A DNA stretch of 64,000 nt. Origin: Bacillota bacterium (GTDB lineage: Bacteria > Bacillota > Clostridia > Lachnospirales > Lachnospiraceae). Positions 33,603-42,928 of the stretch are shown here, in pieces (the first letter of the stretch is position 1; each line of letters opens with the position of its first letter). The notes below the pieces were generated by a model that made no database searches, was not told the origin of the DNA, and saw nothing but the letters and a program-made list of their open reading frames with translations. The position numbers and the translations under genes are program-made. The DNA lies in the NCBI GenBank assembly GCA_023408815.1, contig JAEYJO010000057.1:162401-226400 (forward strand), read 5' to 3'.

Positions 33603-34681
33603 GAAAAATGATATATTTTATTTTTTTAATCGGTTCCATCGTCTTGGTCAGCTTTCGGGGCGGAAATATTCCATATCTGTTGTTTTACTTCGCCCTGCTG
33701 ATTCCTGTTCTTGCGCTTACCTATTCTATATATGTTTATTTTCGCTTTAAAATTGTACAGGAGGTTTCCCGGACCGTGGTGAAGGCAAAGGAAGTGCCTT
33801 ACCGCCTCATTCTGGCAAATGAGGATTTCATTCCTTTTACCGACATTACTCTGCATTATTTTTCCGATATGGTAACGATAGAGGAGCGCAGAGATATAAA
33901 TAACCTATGCCTGCTTCCCCAGCAGATTCTTCGTGTGGATACGAAGATGTACTGCAAATACAGAGGAACCTACCCCGTAGGCGTAAAAAGCGTCTCCGTT
34001 ACGGACTTCTTAGGGCTGTTCACCATTACCTACCCTATGATGACGCAGGTCAGGCTCACCGCCATGCCTCGTATTCTGCCTTTAGATCTCCTTATTGCCG
34101 ATCTGCAAAAGAAAGATCCGAAGAACACCCTTTTCTCCGTTTCCAAGCTTCAGGAACTACCCGACTACGAATCGCGGCCATACCGTCCCGGAGATCAGCT
34201 AAAATACATACACTGGAAGAATTCCGCCAAAACCGGCGAGCTCCTCGTTCGAAAGCAAATGCCGGAGGAGCTGTTCGAAACTGTGATTATCATGGATTTG
34301 TCCCCTATTCCGGGAGATATGGATATTCGCCTGCAGACGGAGGATAACATTATCGAGTCCGCGATCGCTTTCGTACACGACTATTATTTGAAGCAGATTC
34401 CCGTTCGTGTCGTATATATGGAGGATGATACGCTGAAAGAGCTTCTCATAAATGCCCGGACCGGCTTCGAGCGTTTTTATGAGATCTGCGCCGCCCTTTC
34501 CTTTCATTCTTCTCTTCCTCCAGAAAAGGTATGGGCGAAATATAGCTTCCAAGCAACTCATTCCTATGCCGTCATTCTCATTACTGCTTCCGTCTCAGGG
34601 GACTTAAGGAACTATATAGAGGAAAATGGCAGAATTGGCAATGAAGTAGTACTAATCGATACCGGAGGATTGTCCCTATGA
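33599..34681 (+). CDS. DUF58-domain membrane protein
   Basis: 360 residues. Two membrane helices near the N-terminus (about 3-20 and 25-48: FIFLIGSIVLVSF; YLLFYFALLIPVLALTYSIY). The DUF58 mark SRPYRPGDQLKYIHWKNSAK, followed by TGELLVRKQ, sits at about residues 190-220, with a VWA-like C-terminus (VIIMDLSPIPGDMD). Relatives work with MoxR and a transglutaminase-like partner in many bacteria; the target is not known. Overlaps its neighbours by 4 bases on both sides, so translation is coupled. Confidence 0.92.
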   Translation: MRKMIYFIFLIGSIVLVSFRGGNIPYLLFYFALLIPVLALTYSIYVYFRFKIVQEVSRTVVKAKEVPYRLILANEDFIPFTDITLHYFSDMVTIEERRDINNLCLLPQQILRVDTKMYCKYRGTYPVGVKSVSVTDFLGLFTITYPMMTQVRLTAMPRILPLDLLIADLQKKDPKNTLFSVSKLQELPDYESRPYRPGDQLKYIHWKNSAKTGELLVRKQMPEELFETVIIMDLSPIPGDMDIRLQTEDNIIESAIAFVHDYYLKQIPVRVVYMEDDTLKELLINARTGFERFYEICAALSFHSSLPPEKVWAKYSFQATHSYAVILITASVSGDLRNYIEENGRIGNEVVLIDTGGLSL

Positions 34682-36912
34682 AGAATTGGATTGTCAAAAA
34701 AACCGGAAGCTTAAAAAAATATTACGAGATACTCTATTCGGCTGCTCTTTGTATCGGTCTTATTCTGCTTGCGGACAGCTTGTTTCCACTTCCGTATCGC
34801 ACTGTTTTTTTCCTGCTTTTTTCCCTGTTTTGGCAATTTTTCATTTATACGGCAGAAGAAAAAAATCTCCGTTTTCCATTATGGAGCGGAATGGGAATAT
34901 TGCTCGTCCTTTTCTATCTGTTCCTATATGCAGCAGGCAAAAATCTCATTCCCTATTTCTATTTTCTCGGATTATCAGCGATTTGCATTCCGCTTTCCAT
35001 CCTATGCTATCTTGCAGGCCGGAGGCTGTGGCTGAAATCTTTGCTCTGCCTTTCACAGCTCATTTGCCTGATCGTCTTCAGTATACAAAAGATTTCCCTT
35101 TCAAAATGGGCCGTATGCCTTATTTTGTTCTGCTTTCTGCTCTTTCTCGCAGAACTTTCCTGCGCATTTTCTGAAGGAAAGGCAGGGCAGAAAATACTTT
35201 ACCTGACCCCCTTCTTTTTCCTGGCAATGCTGCTCATGTTCCTGCTTCCCGTAAAGGAAACTCCTATCCGTTGGCATGCCGTAAAAAACGTGGTTAAAGC
35301 AGTGCGTGAGGAGCTGACCGCTCTCATTATAAATGCGGAATATTATTTTTCCGGAGGCAGCGGAAGCTATTCCTTAAACTTTGCAGGCTATGATGAAGAT
35401 AGCGGAATCGGAGGCAGCGTCCTTTCCTCTGACAGTCCTCAGCTCTCCATCATCGGTGACCAGACCAAAGCTCCCCTCTATCTGGCAGGAACCATACGCG
35501 ACTTTTATAACGGTCATGAATGGGGACTGCGCGCGGCAGAGAAGCCTTACGAAGGTGAAGAATACCTTCTGCAATATGACGGATTGATGTCCTCCCTCGC
35601 GCAGAGCATTTATTCTCAGGAGGATATCGAAGAACTGATAAGCTACAGCTATTACAATGTTACCTACAAGGGCTTGAAGACAAAGAGCCTGTTCTTTGCT
35701 CCGTTTACCCAAAATGTTCTGCTTTTTAACGATAAGCCCACTGCCTTTTCTTACGGTGATGGACTGCGGCTTTCCAAAGCACAGGGCATGGGATTTCGTT
35801 ACCAGCTCCATCTTATGGAGCTTAACTATTCCGATGAAAGGGTAAAACAGCTTTTAAGAGGGCAGGCTTGGAACGGCACTCCTTTCCTTACGGAAATTGC
35901 TGCCGAGAGACAGCGCTTCGTTCATGAACACTATACGTTCCTTCCTGATACACTTCCTTCCCGTGTCTACTCTCTGGCGGAAGAAATTACATCTGAGGCA
36001 GATAACGACTATGACCGCATGAAGGCAATCGAGAATTATCTGAGCGAATACACCTATACCACTTCGACCCAGCCGCTTCCAGAAGAAGCGGATGTGGTCG
36101 ACGAGTTTCTCTTTCAAAGCAGAAGCGGCTACTGCACATATTTTGCTTCGGCCATGGCCGTTCTCGGACGCTGTGAGGGCATTCCTACCCGCTATGTAGA
36201 GGGTTTTGTTTCTAACAGCTCTTACCGTTATGACAACCGCGTCCTCAACCTTTCCGGCAACAATGCCCATGCATGGGTGGAGGCATATATAGACAACATA
36301 GGCTGGATTCCCTACGATCCTACGCCTCGTTACTACGTAGTCACTAACACTGCATGGCAGCAAGGCGGGGAAGCAACTGCTGCTGCCACCATTACTCCTC
36401 CGGCCGTTCCTTATACAGAGCCCTCCTCTGTTCCTGAAGAAAGCAAAACACCTGAAATAAGCTATTCTTCCGTCCTGGAAAGCGGGAAAGAGCTTTTATT
36501 TCTCGTTTTGGAAGGCCTTCTCCTTATGTGTATTGTGAGCTTCGTTATCTTCCTGCTGATTCTCTTACGAAATCAATTGCGGCATCGACGTTACATGGCT
36601 GGAAGCGACTATGAAAAAATACAGTTTCATATGAAAAAAGCCTTCCAATTCGGAAGGCTGCACGGTTATCCTATAGAAGCGGGAGAAACGCTTTCGGATT
36701 ATGGCGCCCGGACCGAAGGCGGCCTGGACACATCCGAATACTCTTTTTTAGAAATATGTGATTTGTTCCAAAGCATCCGCTTCGGAGGCCGCCCTATCTC
36801 AGAGATGAATATCAAGGCGATGGAGGCTTATACCCTATCCTTACAAAAAAAATATCTGAAGCAATGCGGCCGGATGAAACGTCTGCTGTATTTTGTAATG
36901 CCTGCCACATAA
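34678..36912 (+). CDS. Membrane-bound transglutaminase-like protein (TgpA type)
   Basis: 744 residues. About seven membrane helices occupy residues 15-205. An extracellular domain follows, then the transglutaminase core with Cys486 (SGYCTYFASAM), His531 (NNAHAWVEAY) and Asp547 (WIPYDPTPRY), all three catalytic residues present. Another helix lies near 605-630 (LLFLVLEGLLLMCIVSFVIF), and a cytoplasmic DUF4129-like tail follows. TgpA-like proteins act on or cross-link extracytoplasmic proteins or peptides; in Pseudomonas TgpA is essential. With MoxR and DUF58 this gives a complete three-part module. Confidence 0.92.
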   Translation: MKNWIVKKTGSLKKYYEILYSAALCIGLILLADSLFPLPYRTVFFLLFSLFWQFFIYTAEEKNLRFPLWSGMGILLVLFYLFLYAAGKNLIPYFYFLGLSAICIPLSILCYLAGRRLWLKSLLCLSQLICLIVFSIQKISLSKWAVCLILFCFLLFLAELSCAFSEGKAGQKILYLTPFFFLAMLLMFLLPVKETPIRWHAVKNVVKAVREELTALIINAEYYFSGGSGSYSLNFAGYDEDSGIGGSVLSSDSPQLSIIGDQTKAPLYLAGTIRDFYNGHEWGLRAAEKPYEGEEYLLQYDGLMSSLAQSIYSQEDIEELISYSYYNVTYKGLKTKSLFFAPFTQNVLLFNDKPTAFSYGDGLRLSKAQGMGFRYQLHLMELNYSDERVKQLLRGQAWNGTPFLTEIAAERQRFVHEHYTFLPDTLPSRVYSLAEEITSEADNDYDRMKAIENYLSEYTYTTSTQPLPEEADVVDEFLFQSRSGYCTYFASAMAVLGRCEGIPTRYVEGFVSNSSYRYDNRVLNLSGNNAHAWVEAYIDNIGWIPYDPTPRYYVVTNTAWQQGGEATAAATITPPAVPYTEPSSVPEESKTPEISYSSVLESGKELLFLVLEGLLLMCIVSFVIFLLILLRNQLRHRRYMAGSDYEKIQFHMKKAFQFGRLHGYPIEAGETLSDYGARTEGGLDTSEYSFLEICDLFQSIRFGGRPISEMNIKAMEAYTLSLQKKYLKQCGRMKRLLYFVMPAT

Positions 36913-36919
36913 AGTGAAG

Positions 36920-37345
36920 TTAACGCACTCCTCTGTCGTCAGCCTTCGTCCGGTGGATGGTTCCTCTCGAATGTGCCGGCGGCGCATAGACAGAGGAAAG
37001 TCTAAGGGGACTTTTGCCTGCATTGATTATGTTATGCCAAACGCCTGCCGGTATGAAAACTGAATCGCCTGCACACAGATGCTGCTGAAAATCCAACCGC
37101 TCCTTATAATTTCCTATTTTAACGAGTCCCTGCCCTTCCTCCACACTGACAAACTGATCTGTATCCCGATGTTTCTCAAGACCGATTTCTCCGTGTTCCG
37201 GAATACACATAACCGTCATCTGCAAATTGGAACCGGTCCATAATGCGGTGCGGAAACTCTGATTCCGCTTGGCCTCCTGCTCGACATTAGTAGCAAAGGG
37301 AAGTGGTCCGTAATCGTTACTATTTATGCCACGATAATAATTCAT
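36920..37345 (-). CDS. Small cupin-domain protein
   Basis: 141 residues. The double-stranded beta-helix shows in MTVMCIPEHGEIGLEKHRDT (motif 1, with HxH-like metal ligands including E and H) and AGDSVFIPAGVWHNIINAG (motif 2). The N-terminus contains NQSFRTALWTGSNLQMTVM. Probable cytoplasmic metal-binding cupin; substrate unknown. It lies 7 bases from the convergent transglutaminase gene. AAAGGAG precedes the ATG. Cupins of this type are abundant in anaerobic Firmicutes and are often stress-linked. Confidence 0.85.
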   Translation of the reverse strand: MNYYRGINSNDYGPLPFATNVEQEAKRNQSFRTALWTGSNLQMTVMCIPEHGEIGLEKHRDTDQFVSVEEGQGLVKIGNYKERLDFQQHLCAGDSVFIPAGVWHNIINAGKSPLRLSSVYAPPAHSRGTIHRTKADDRGVR

Positions 37346-37432
37346 AGGAAACTCCTTTTCCCATTCTTAGAACATCATATGCGGTAGAACATTCTATTGT
37401 GATGGTATACGCGTTTTACCTCTCTCCGATCT

Positions 37433-39139
37433 TTAGAGAATATCATCTGTCCATTCAATATCTACGTCACCGCTATTGCTGTCGCCTCCGTTATCTCCAC
37501 CACCGCTGTCTCCACCGCTCCCACTGTCGGGCTGACCGCCTCCGCTATTCGAATTTCCGCCGCCTGCGCTTTGGCCTCCGCCCCCATCCGAACTTCCCCC
37601 GGTACTTTGGCCTCCGTTGCTTGTACTTCCGCCTCCAGCGCTTTGCCCTCCGTCATTACTCTGGCTGCTGCCTTCCGAACCGGAAGGTGAGACAGCCGGT
37701 GCTGCCGGTGCAGTAGTGCCAGATGCAGCAGGAGCTGACGCTGTTTTACTTCCTCCTGACTTGGAGGACTTAGAGGTGCTTTCCTGCACATCTTTCGTTA
37801 TAATTCCCACACCTCTGTTCCTGTAATCCTTGGATTTGCTCTTATCTGTTTCCACGTCTCCATCGGCCGCAGGAAATTCTTCTTCCCCATATGCCTCGAA
37901 AGGATCTGACTTTCGATAATCCTCTACCGCCCCCAACACATGCCATCTGCTACCATCGAACCATTCGATATTGGAATCAAAGATTCTTACCTTTACCGCT
38001 CCGCTATCGATCATCTGTCCCTTGCTTTGCGAATCATTTTGTATCTTCGGCTCATATGGAGCAATTTCAGGATAGGACTTCATTCCCAGCACCGAATAAT
38101 CGAAGACAAAAGAATCCGCTGTCGCTTGCTCCGGTACATTCATGAACAAATATCCGTTCTTATCCGATGTATAAGCATATACAATATATTTTTCCTCACC
38201 GTTCCCGTCTTTTACCACGTTCCTCTGGCTGCTGTCCATCTGTGATACCGTCGTTATGCCGCCGTCTGCAAACGCTCCTGTATACTCCGTCATATCCATA
38301 TCCGCCCTGTTATTCCATAGGGCGAACAGATCGGAGGCCTCATGGCCGTAACTTACCTGCGCAGTATAATCTCCGTAACAAACGCCGTTTTCGAAGCTTC
38401 CCAGCTCATGATATACGTTTCCGCTCTCTGCCATACAAAGCCATGCTTCGAAATCTCCCTGGTACTTTCCGTCTACAAGCTTAGAAACTAACATCTGCAG
38501 GCTATCCTCTCTTCGTACCATACTCGATACGCTGCCGTCGTCCGCCACGTACCATACGCTTGAATACTTCTCACCGGCTTCGTCATAGCCTGCCTCAAAG
38601 CAAAGTGTAGTCTTCCCCGTTTCATCCGCCATATAATACCGCCTGCTGCCTTCACGCAGCTTCGGCATCATAAGGCTTTGCCAGTCATCTTCAAGAAGCA
38701 TTCCTGCCGCTTCATTCAAATATTCAGGGGTACTCAGGTTCGAAAGCAGGCGCTCTGCCTCCGCCTTTATCCCATCGCTTTCCTCCTCTATGTTTACCGT
38801 TATATCATTTAACAGTTCTATGCATTGCGCATCATCATATAGACGGTAGCATTGCTCCAGCAGGTCGCGCTGTCTCTTGCGCATACCTTCTTTCCCATAC
38901 AACTCGGCCAGCTTTTTATAATCATCGGACGTAAATTCTCCCGAAGCATACTTTATTTCATATTCCTCTATGGCACTTTTTTCTCCTCCGGGATTCGGCT
39001 CTGCAGAACTTCCGTCCGTTTGCTCAGAAGCCGTTTCTTTATTTTTTTCTTCCTCTCCCTTATCTGCTTGTGCACATCCGCCTGTAAACAACAGAAGCGA
39101 TGCAACAAAAACAATTGCAATCCCGATTTTACCTTTCAT
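37433..39139 (-). CDS. Large lipoprotein with Ser/Gly-rich C-terminus
   Basis: 568 residues from the ATG at 39139 (MKGKIGIAIVFVASLLLFTG); the signal peptide ends in a TGGC lipobox, so Cys is the lipidated residue. The following linker is Glu/Lys rich. The body (about 60-420) has repeated aromatic-rich strand turns (YYMADETGKTTLCFEAGYDE; GSVSSMVRRED; YHELGSFENGVCYGDY) reminiscent of MORN-like sheets, but I do not recognise a family. The C-terminal 120 residues are Ser, Gly, Gln and Asp with PAAPA stretches, as in wall-spanning linkers. It starts 34 bases after the glucosaminidase stop, so they likely share a transcript. Confidence 0.7.
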   Translation of the reverse strand: MKGKIGIAIVFVASLLLFTGGCAQADKGEEEKNKETASEQTDGSSAEPNPGGEKSAIEEYEIKYASGEFTSDDYKKLAELYGKEGMRKRQRDLLEQCYRLYDDAQCIELLNDITVNIEEESDGIKAEAERLLSNLSTPEYLNEAAGMLLEDDWQSLMMPKLREGSRRYYMADETGKTTLCFEAGYDEAGEKYSSVWYVADDGSVSSMVRREDSLQMLVSKLVDGKYQGDFEAWLCMAESGNVYHELGSFENGVCYGDYTAQVSYGHEASDLFALWNNRADMDMTEYTGAFADGGITTVSQMDSSQRNVVKDGNGEEKYIVYAYTSDKNGYLFMNVPEQATADSFVFDYSVLGMKSYPEIAPYEPKIQNDSQSKGQMIDSGAVKVRIFDSNIEWFDGSRWHVLGAVEDYRKSDPFEAYGEEEFPAADGDVETDKSKSKDYRNRGVGIITKDVQESTSKSSKSGGSKTASAPAASGTTAPAAPAVSPSGSEGSSQSNDGGQSAGGGSTSNGGQSTGGSSDGGGGQSAGGGNSNSGGGQPDSGSGGDSGGGDNGGDSNSGDVDIEWTDDIL

Positions 39140-39173
39140 CCCTTTACACTCTCCTCCTTTCCTCTTCTTCCTG

Positions 39174-41483
39174 TCAGCTTCCAGCCTTATCTGCATCCTC
39201 GATCAATTTCCTAAGAAACAGGTCGGCGCTTGAATTCTTCTCATATTGGCCGCTGGAGAGCACTTGATTCGCCAGCGAATATATACTCTTCCATACCGTA
39301 GGCCCATATAAGGTCACCTCCGAATTGTCCTTGGCAAGGATAATATATCCGCGAAAGGCATATTCCGTCTTATACTGATTGGCGGGCAAGCCTACCAGCA
39401 CTGAGGTAAACCGATGCCTTCCCGAGACGGTTTCGTATATTTTATCTTCCAATACCCCGTCCGTATTCTTGCCATATGACATACCGCTCAGGACCTTTTC
39501 TCCGCCCTTCACCAGAGGATACTGCGCTCTGTTAGCATTGTTCATGACAAGCGTTCCATATTCCTTCAGAACATATCCTGCTGTTCCCTTTGAAATGAGC
39601 TGAGACCGAAGACTTGACGATATGCCCGTCTTAAATCGAATACCGGACTTTCCTGTAATCCTGATGGAAAAGCCATGGTATGAAAGAATATCCTCCAACT
39701 CGGGAACTGCTGCCGCTTCATAGGCGGATCCATTATACTTAAGTGTCCAGACATACATTCCTATGGGAACGTTTGCTCCGTTGTATTTATACATTACGGC
39801 AGTTTTCGCATTTCCATTTGGCGCTGTTACCACATACTTTCCGTCACGCACAATCGCCGTATACCCGATTCCGTCCAGATAAATATTTGCATCCGTATAT
39901 CCTGCAGGAGGTGTAAGCGATACCGTGTATGATGCTGTCGGTATAGGGCATGCCTCCGACGGCATATTGTTATAGACGGGTATCTTAAAAACGAATGTAT
40001 TGTCCAGCGAGCCGGTACTGTTATACAGCTTGCGTATGTTCGCTCCTTCATTAGCCGGAGCACATATATTCTGCATATACTGGTGCCAGAACAGGCCGTT
40101 ATAGCTCCCATCCACATCGAACTTCTGTAAATACAGGGTATCCTGCCCTTTTAATATATAATTTTGAGAGATAACTTTAGCACCGCCCAAAATAGAAGTA
40201 TATCCATCTGTCCATCCCTCTGCTTTCGCTTTGGCAAGCCCGCTTTCTATCACTGCATTGTCGCTGTTTCCCGTCGCTCCGATATTGAAATAATTGTAAT
40301 ATCCTATGTACCCGGGATAGGTTCCTGAAATCAGAGAAGAGGTTCCTTTTCCCTGTTCCTGATATACTCTGCAAGCGAGATGGAACGGGCTTACTTTCAA
40401 CGATGAACCTACCGTCCAAAATATATTAGCATACGTAAGCGAGGTCCCTGGAGCATTACCGGCCATGAATGTCTGATTCAAAAAACTCTGTACGGCCGCC
40501 TGCGTATGATAGGATTCGTTATATGTAAGGAGTTCAAACTGGAAGATGCCGGATTCATTCAGGCCATTCCTGGGATCGAGATAATGCTCTAACGCTCCTT
40601 TTGACGCATAAGACCAGTTCTCACTGTATTTGCCTTCCTGCATGTAAGCCGGCAGATAAGACTCTATCAGGCTTCTTCCATCCTTTATTTCCTCCGATAC
40701 GACATAATTCCAGTCTAAATTCGTATTCATTTTTACAAAAGTCCATTTAGGATGCGCTTGCTTTAACGCCGTCAGTGCCGCCTTATAGCTAGCGGGAAAT
40801 TGTTCGATGTCCGCATATGTCTGAATAGCGCTTCTGGCCGCAAAGGGAAGCATTTTACCCAAGTCGCTATTATAAGATTCCTCCCATTCCAGAAACAGTT
40901 CATCTGAACATGCAAGATAAGCTCTTGGTATATATCCGATATATTCTGCCTCTTGGAAATATAGGGTAACATACACCCACAGCTCACCATTTTCATCCTC
41001 AAGAACATCCTTAATCTGCACCTGCTGCCCACTGGGAACTGTTACCGCCGCACCGCTGTCATACGAAGCTTCCATTCGTATAGAATATTCATCGCACAAA
41101 TAGACGAGTGCTATTACCGTATGATCTTCTAAAATGTTCTTTAAAGCATTCGATGCTTCTTCCAATCGTGCCGCTGCTTCTCTTGTTTTGTCTGTATCTG
41201 CTTCCTCCTCCGGCTGTTTCTCTAATTCTGTCCCATTTAGATTATCCGCTTCGACATCGCCGCTGTCTTCAGAATCATCTTCTGTTCCGGCACTTGTTCC
41301 TTCCCCCTCAGCACCTTCTGTTTCATCACTTTCATCCTTTATAGTATTTACGTCATTTTCACTGACTGAAACCTTCTCCAAATCAGAATTCGCTTCCGCC
41401 ATCACCGGAAAAGCTGCAGCAGGAATGGGAAATAAATATGCTAATAAAATCGAAGCCGCTAACAGTGCCGTAAATTTTCTCAT
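39174..41483 (-). CDS. Secreted cell-wall N-acetylglucosaminidase (GH73-like)
   Basis: 769 residues. A signal peptide (LLAASILLAYLFPIPAAAFP) is followed by an acidic linker, an SH3-like region (ITVPSGQQVQIKDVLEDENG-like), and the lysozyme-fold glucosaminidase domain at about 235-470 with YLDPRNGLNESGIFQFELL (probable catalytic Glu), SPFHLACRVYQEQGKG and YYNYFNIGATG. A C-terminal beta-rich module (YHGFSIRITGKSGIRFKTGI) is shared with other Lachnospiraceae surface proteins. It would cleave the glycan strands of peptidoglycan. It has a good promoter upstream. The ribosome site (AAAGGCAAG) is weak. Confidence 0.85.
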   Translation of the reverse strand: MRKFTALLAASILLAYLFPIPAAAFPVMAEANSDLEKVSVSENDVNTIKDESDETEGAEGEGTSAGTEDDSEDSGDVEADNLNGTELEKQPEEEADTDKTREAAARLEEASNALKNILEDHTVIALVYLCDEYSIRMEASYDSGAAVTVPSGQQVQIKDVLEDENGELWVYVTLYFQEAEYIGYIPRAYLACSDELFLEWEESYNSDLGKMLPFAARSAIQTYADIEQFPASYKAALTALKQAHPKWTFVKMNTNLDWNYVVSEEIKDGRSLIESYLPAYMQEGKYSENWSYASKGALEHYLDPRNGLNESGIFQFELLTYNESYHTQAAVQSFLNQTFMAGNAPGTSLTYANIFWTVGSSLKVSPFHLACRVYQEQGKGTSSLISGTYPGYIGYYNYFNIGATGNSDNAVIESGLAKAKAEGWTDGYTSILGGAKVISQNYILKGQDTLYLQKFDVDGSYNGLFWHQYMQNICAPANEGANIRKLYNSTGSLDNTFVFKIPVYNNMPSEACPIPTASYTVSLTPPAGYTDANIYLDGIGYTAIVRDGKYVVTAPNGNAKTAVMYKYNGANVPIGMYVWTLKYNGSAYEAAAVPELEDILSYHGFSIRITGKSGIRFKTGISSSLRSQLISKGTAGYVLKEYGTLVMNNANRAQYPLVKGGEKVLSGMSYGKNTDGVLEDKIYETVSGRHRFTSVLVGLPANQYKTEYAFRGYIILAKDNSEVTLYGPTVWKSIYSLANQVLSSGQYEKNSSADLFLRKLIEDADKAGS

Positions 41484-41538
41484 ACAATAATCTTGCCTTT
41501 CTTATCGCCTGTACCTTCCCCTTTACAAACACCCTTTC

Positions 41539-41567
41539 ATTATACAAAAGGCGACTATAAATAACAA
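41539..41567 (-). promoter_or_regulatory. Promoter of the glucosaminidase-lipoprotein pair
   Basis: TTGTTA (41562-41567), 17 bases, perfect TATAAT (41539-41544) on the minus strand, about 50 bases before the start codon. Confidence 0.65.
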
Positions 41568-41642
41568 TTCACGCGGGCACTCCAAATTATGTAAATTAAT
41601 TCGCTCAGCAAATATAGCTAAACACATAAACGAAGAGCCTTA

Positions 41643-42821
41643 CTATCTTGCCATTTCATAAATCGCAAGCATATCGGCCTCGTAAAGCACTTTCGCCGAG
41701 CCTTTTCGTCCTCCAGCCGCCGTGCTGCACTTTTTAGCCATAAGCTTCATTTCCTCCTCTGTAGGCTCAAGCTCCAGATCATGAAAAGAGGTCGGCATAC
41801 CAATAGAACGGAAAAATATTTCCAGCGCCTCTATGCCCTTCAGCGCTATTTCCTCCAAAGAACCTTTGTCCGCAATTCCCATTACATTTATCGCAAATCG
41901 ATAAAACCGCGGCAGGCAGTCCTTATGAACATATCTCGCCCAGCTTCCCCATAACGCTGCCAAACCAGCCCCATGGGCCACATCGAACAATCCGCTGACC
42001 TCGTGCTCCAGTCCATGGGTGGCGAAGTCATCGCCTCCGTTTCCGCAACCTGTCAATCCATTATGAGAAAGGCTTCCTGCCCACATGACCTCAGCACGGG
42101 CCTCATAATTTTCAGGTTCCTCCAGAAGAATCCTTGCATTGGAGATAACGGTGCGCATCAGTGCTTCCGCAATGCCGTCGGTGATTTCCATATTGCCTGC
42201 AGAGGTGAAATAACGCTCCATAGTGTGCATCAGTATATCCGTACAGCCGCATGCCGTCTGAAAGGCGGGGAGAGTCATCGTCAGCTCTGGATTCATGATG
42301 GCAAATGCCGGGCGGCTAAGGTCGTTGTTATAGCCCCGCTTACTCCAGCCGGTCTCATTGGTAATTACCGAGGAGCTGCTCATTTCACTTCCGGTAGCTG
42401 CAAGCGTCAGCACTACTCCGACAGGCATACAAGCCGATGCTTCCCTCTCATGAGCATAAAAATCCCAGACATCGCCGCTGTTAACCATTCCGTAGCCGAT
42501 GGCCTTTGCCGAGTCTATGACGCTGCCTCCTCCTATGGCGAGAATGAAATCCACGCCCTCCTTTTTGGACAGTTCGATTCCCTCATAAACGAGAGACAAT
42601 CTCGGATTAGACACCACGCCGCCAAGCTCGGTATAAGCAATTTGCTCCGCTTCCAAAGAGGCTTTTATTCGTCCAAGCAAGCCCGATTTCTCCACGCTGC
42701 CTTTGCCGTAATGAATCAGCACCTTCTTACATCCTGCCTCCTTTACAAGTACTCCTGCCTGATTCTCCGTTCCTCTGCCAAAAATGACTTTCGTAGGAGT
42801 AAAATACTTAAAATTGTTCAT
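41643..42821 (-). CDS. Iron-containing alcohol dehydrogenase (YqhD/BdhA type)
   Basis: 392 residues. NAD(P) and metal site marks: LAIGGGSVIDSAKAIGYG, then VLTLAATGSEMSSSSVITNE, the metal ligands in CTDILMHTMERYF, and THGLEHEVSGLFDVAHGAGL. It matches the NADPH-dependent butanol dehydrogenase/YqhD branch, which reduces aldehydes in fermentation. AAGGAAG precedes the ATG. It stands alone, between the chemoreceptor and the glucosaminidase. Confidence 0.93.
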   Translation of the reverse strand: MNNFKYFTPTKVIFGRGTENQAGVLVKEAGCKKVLIHYGKGSVEKSGLLGRIKASLEAEQIAYTELGGVVSNPRLSLVYEGIELSKKEGVDFILAIGGGSVIDSAKAIGYGMVNSGDVWDFYAHEREASACMPVGVVLTLAATGSEMSSSSVITNETGWSKRGYNNDLSRPAFAIMNPELTMTLPAFQTACGCTDILMHTMERYFTSAGNMEITDGIAEALMRTVISNARILLEEPENYEARAEVMWAGSLSHNGLTGCGNGGDDFATHGLEHEVSGLFDVAHGAGLAALWGSWARYVHKDCLPRFYRFAINVMGIADKGSLEEIALKGIEALEIFFRSIGMPTSFHDLELEPTEEEMKLMAKKCSTAAGGRKGSAKVLYEADMLAIYEMAR

Positions 42822-42871
42822 AACGTTATCTTCCTTTCTTTTATAGGGCGTACTTCCCTATTACATACAAA

Positions 42872-42901
42872 GTCTGACGGATGATATGAAATCCGTCAGA
42901 C
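42872..42901 (-). terminator. Perfect hairpin after the chemoreceptor gene
   Basis: 10-base perfect stem GTCTGACGGA with TCCGTCAGAC and a 10-base loop, 27 bases past the stop at 42929. The T-run after it on the minus strand is poor (TTTGT), so it ends transcription only partly. Confidence 0.55.
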
Positions 42902-42928
42902 CACTGAATTCTGTCGTGTACGTGAAAA

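Noticed and set aside
37460..37760. Repetitive-looking DNA that could be a tandem repeat or CRISPR-like array
   Set aside because: It codes for the Ser/Gly-rich tail of the lipoprotein; repeat units vary in length and there are no spacers of fixed size.
41973..42884. 303-codon plus-strand frame opposite the alcohol dehydrogenase
   Set aside because: The dehydrogenase has all metal and cofactor motifs; the antisense frame has none and no start signal.
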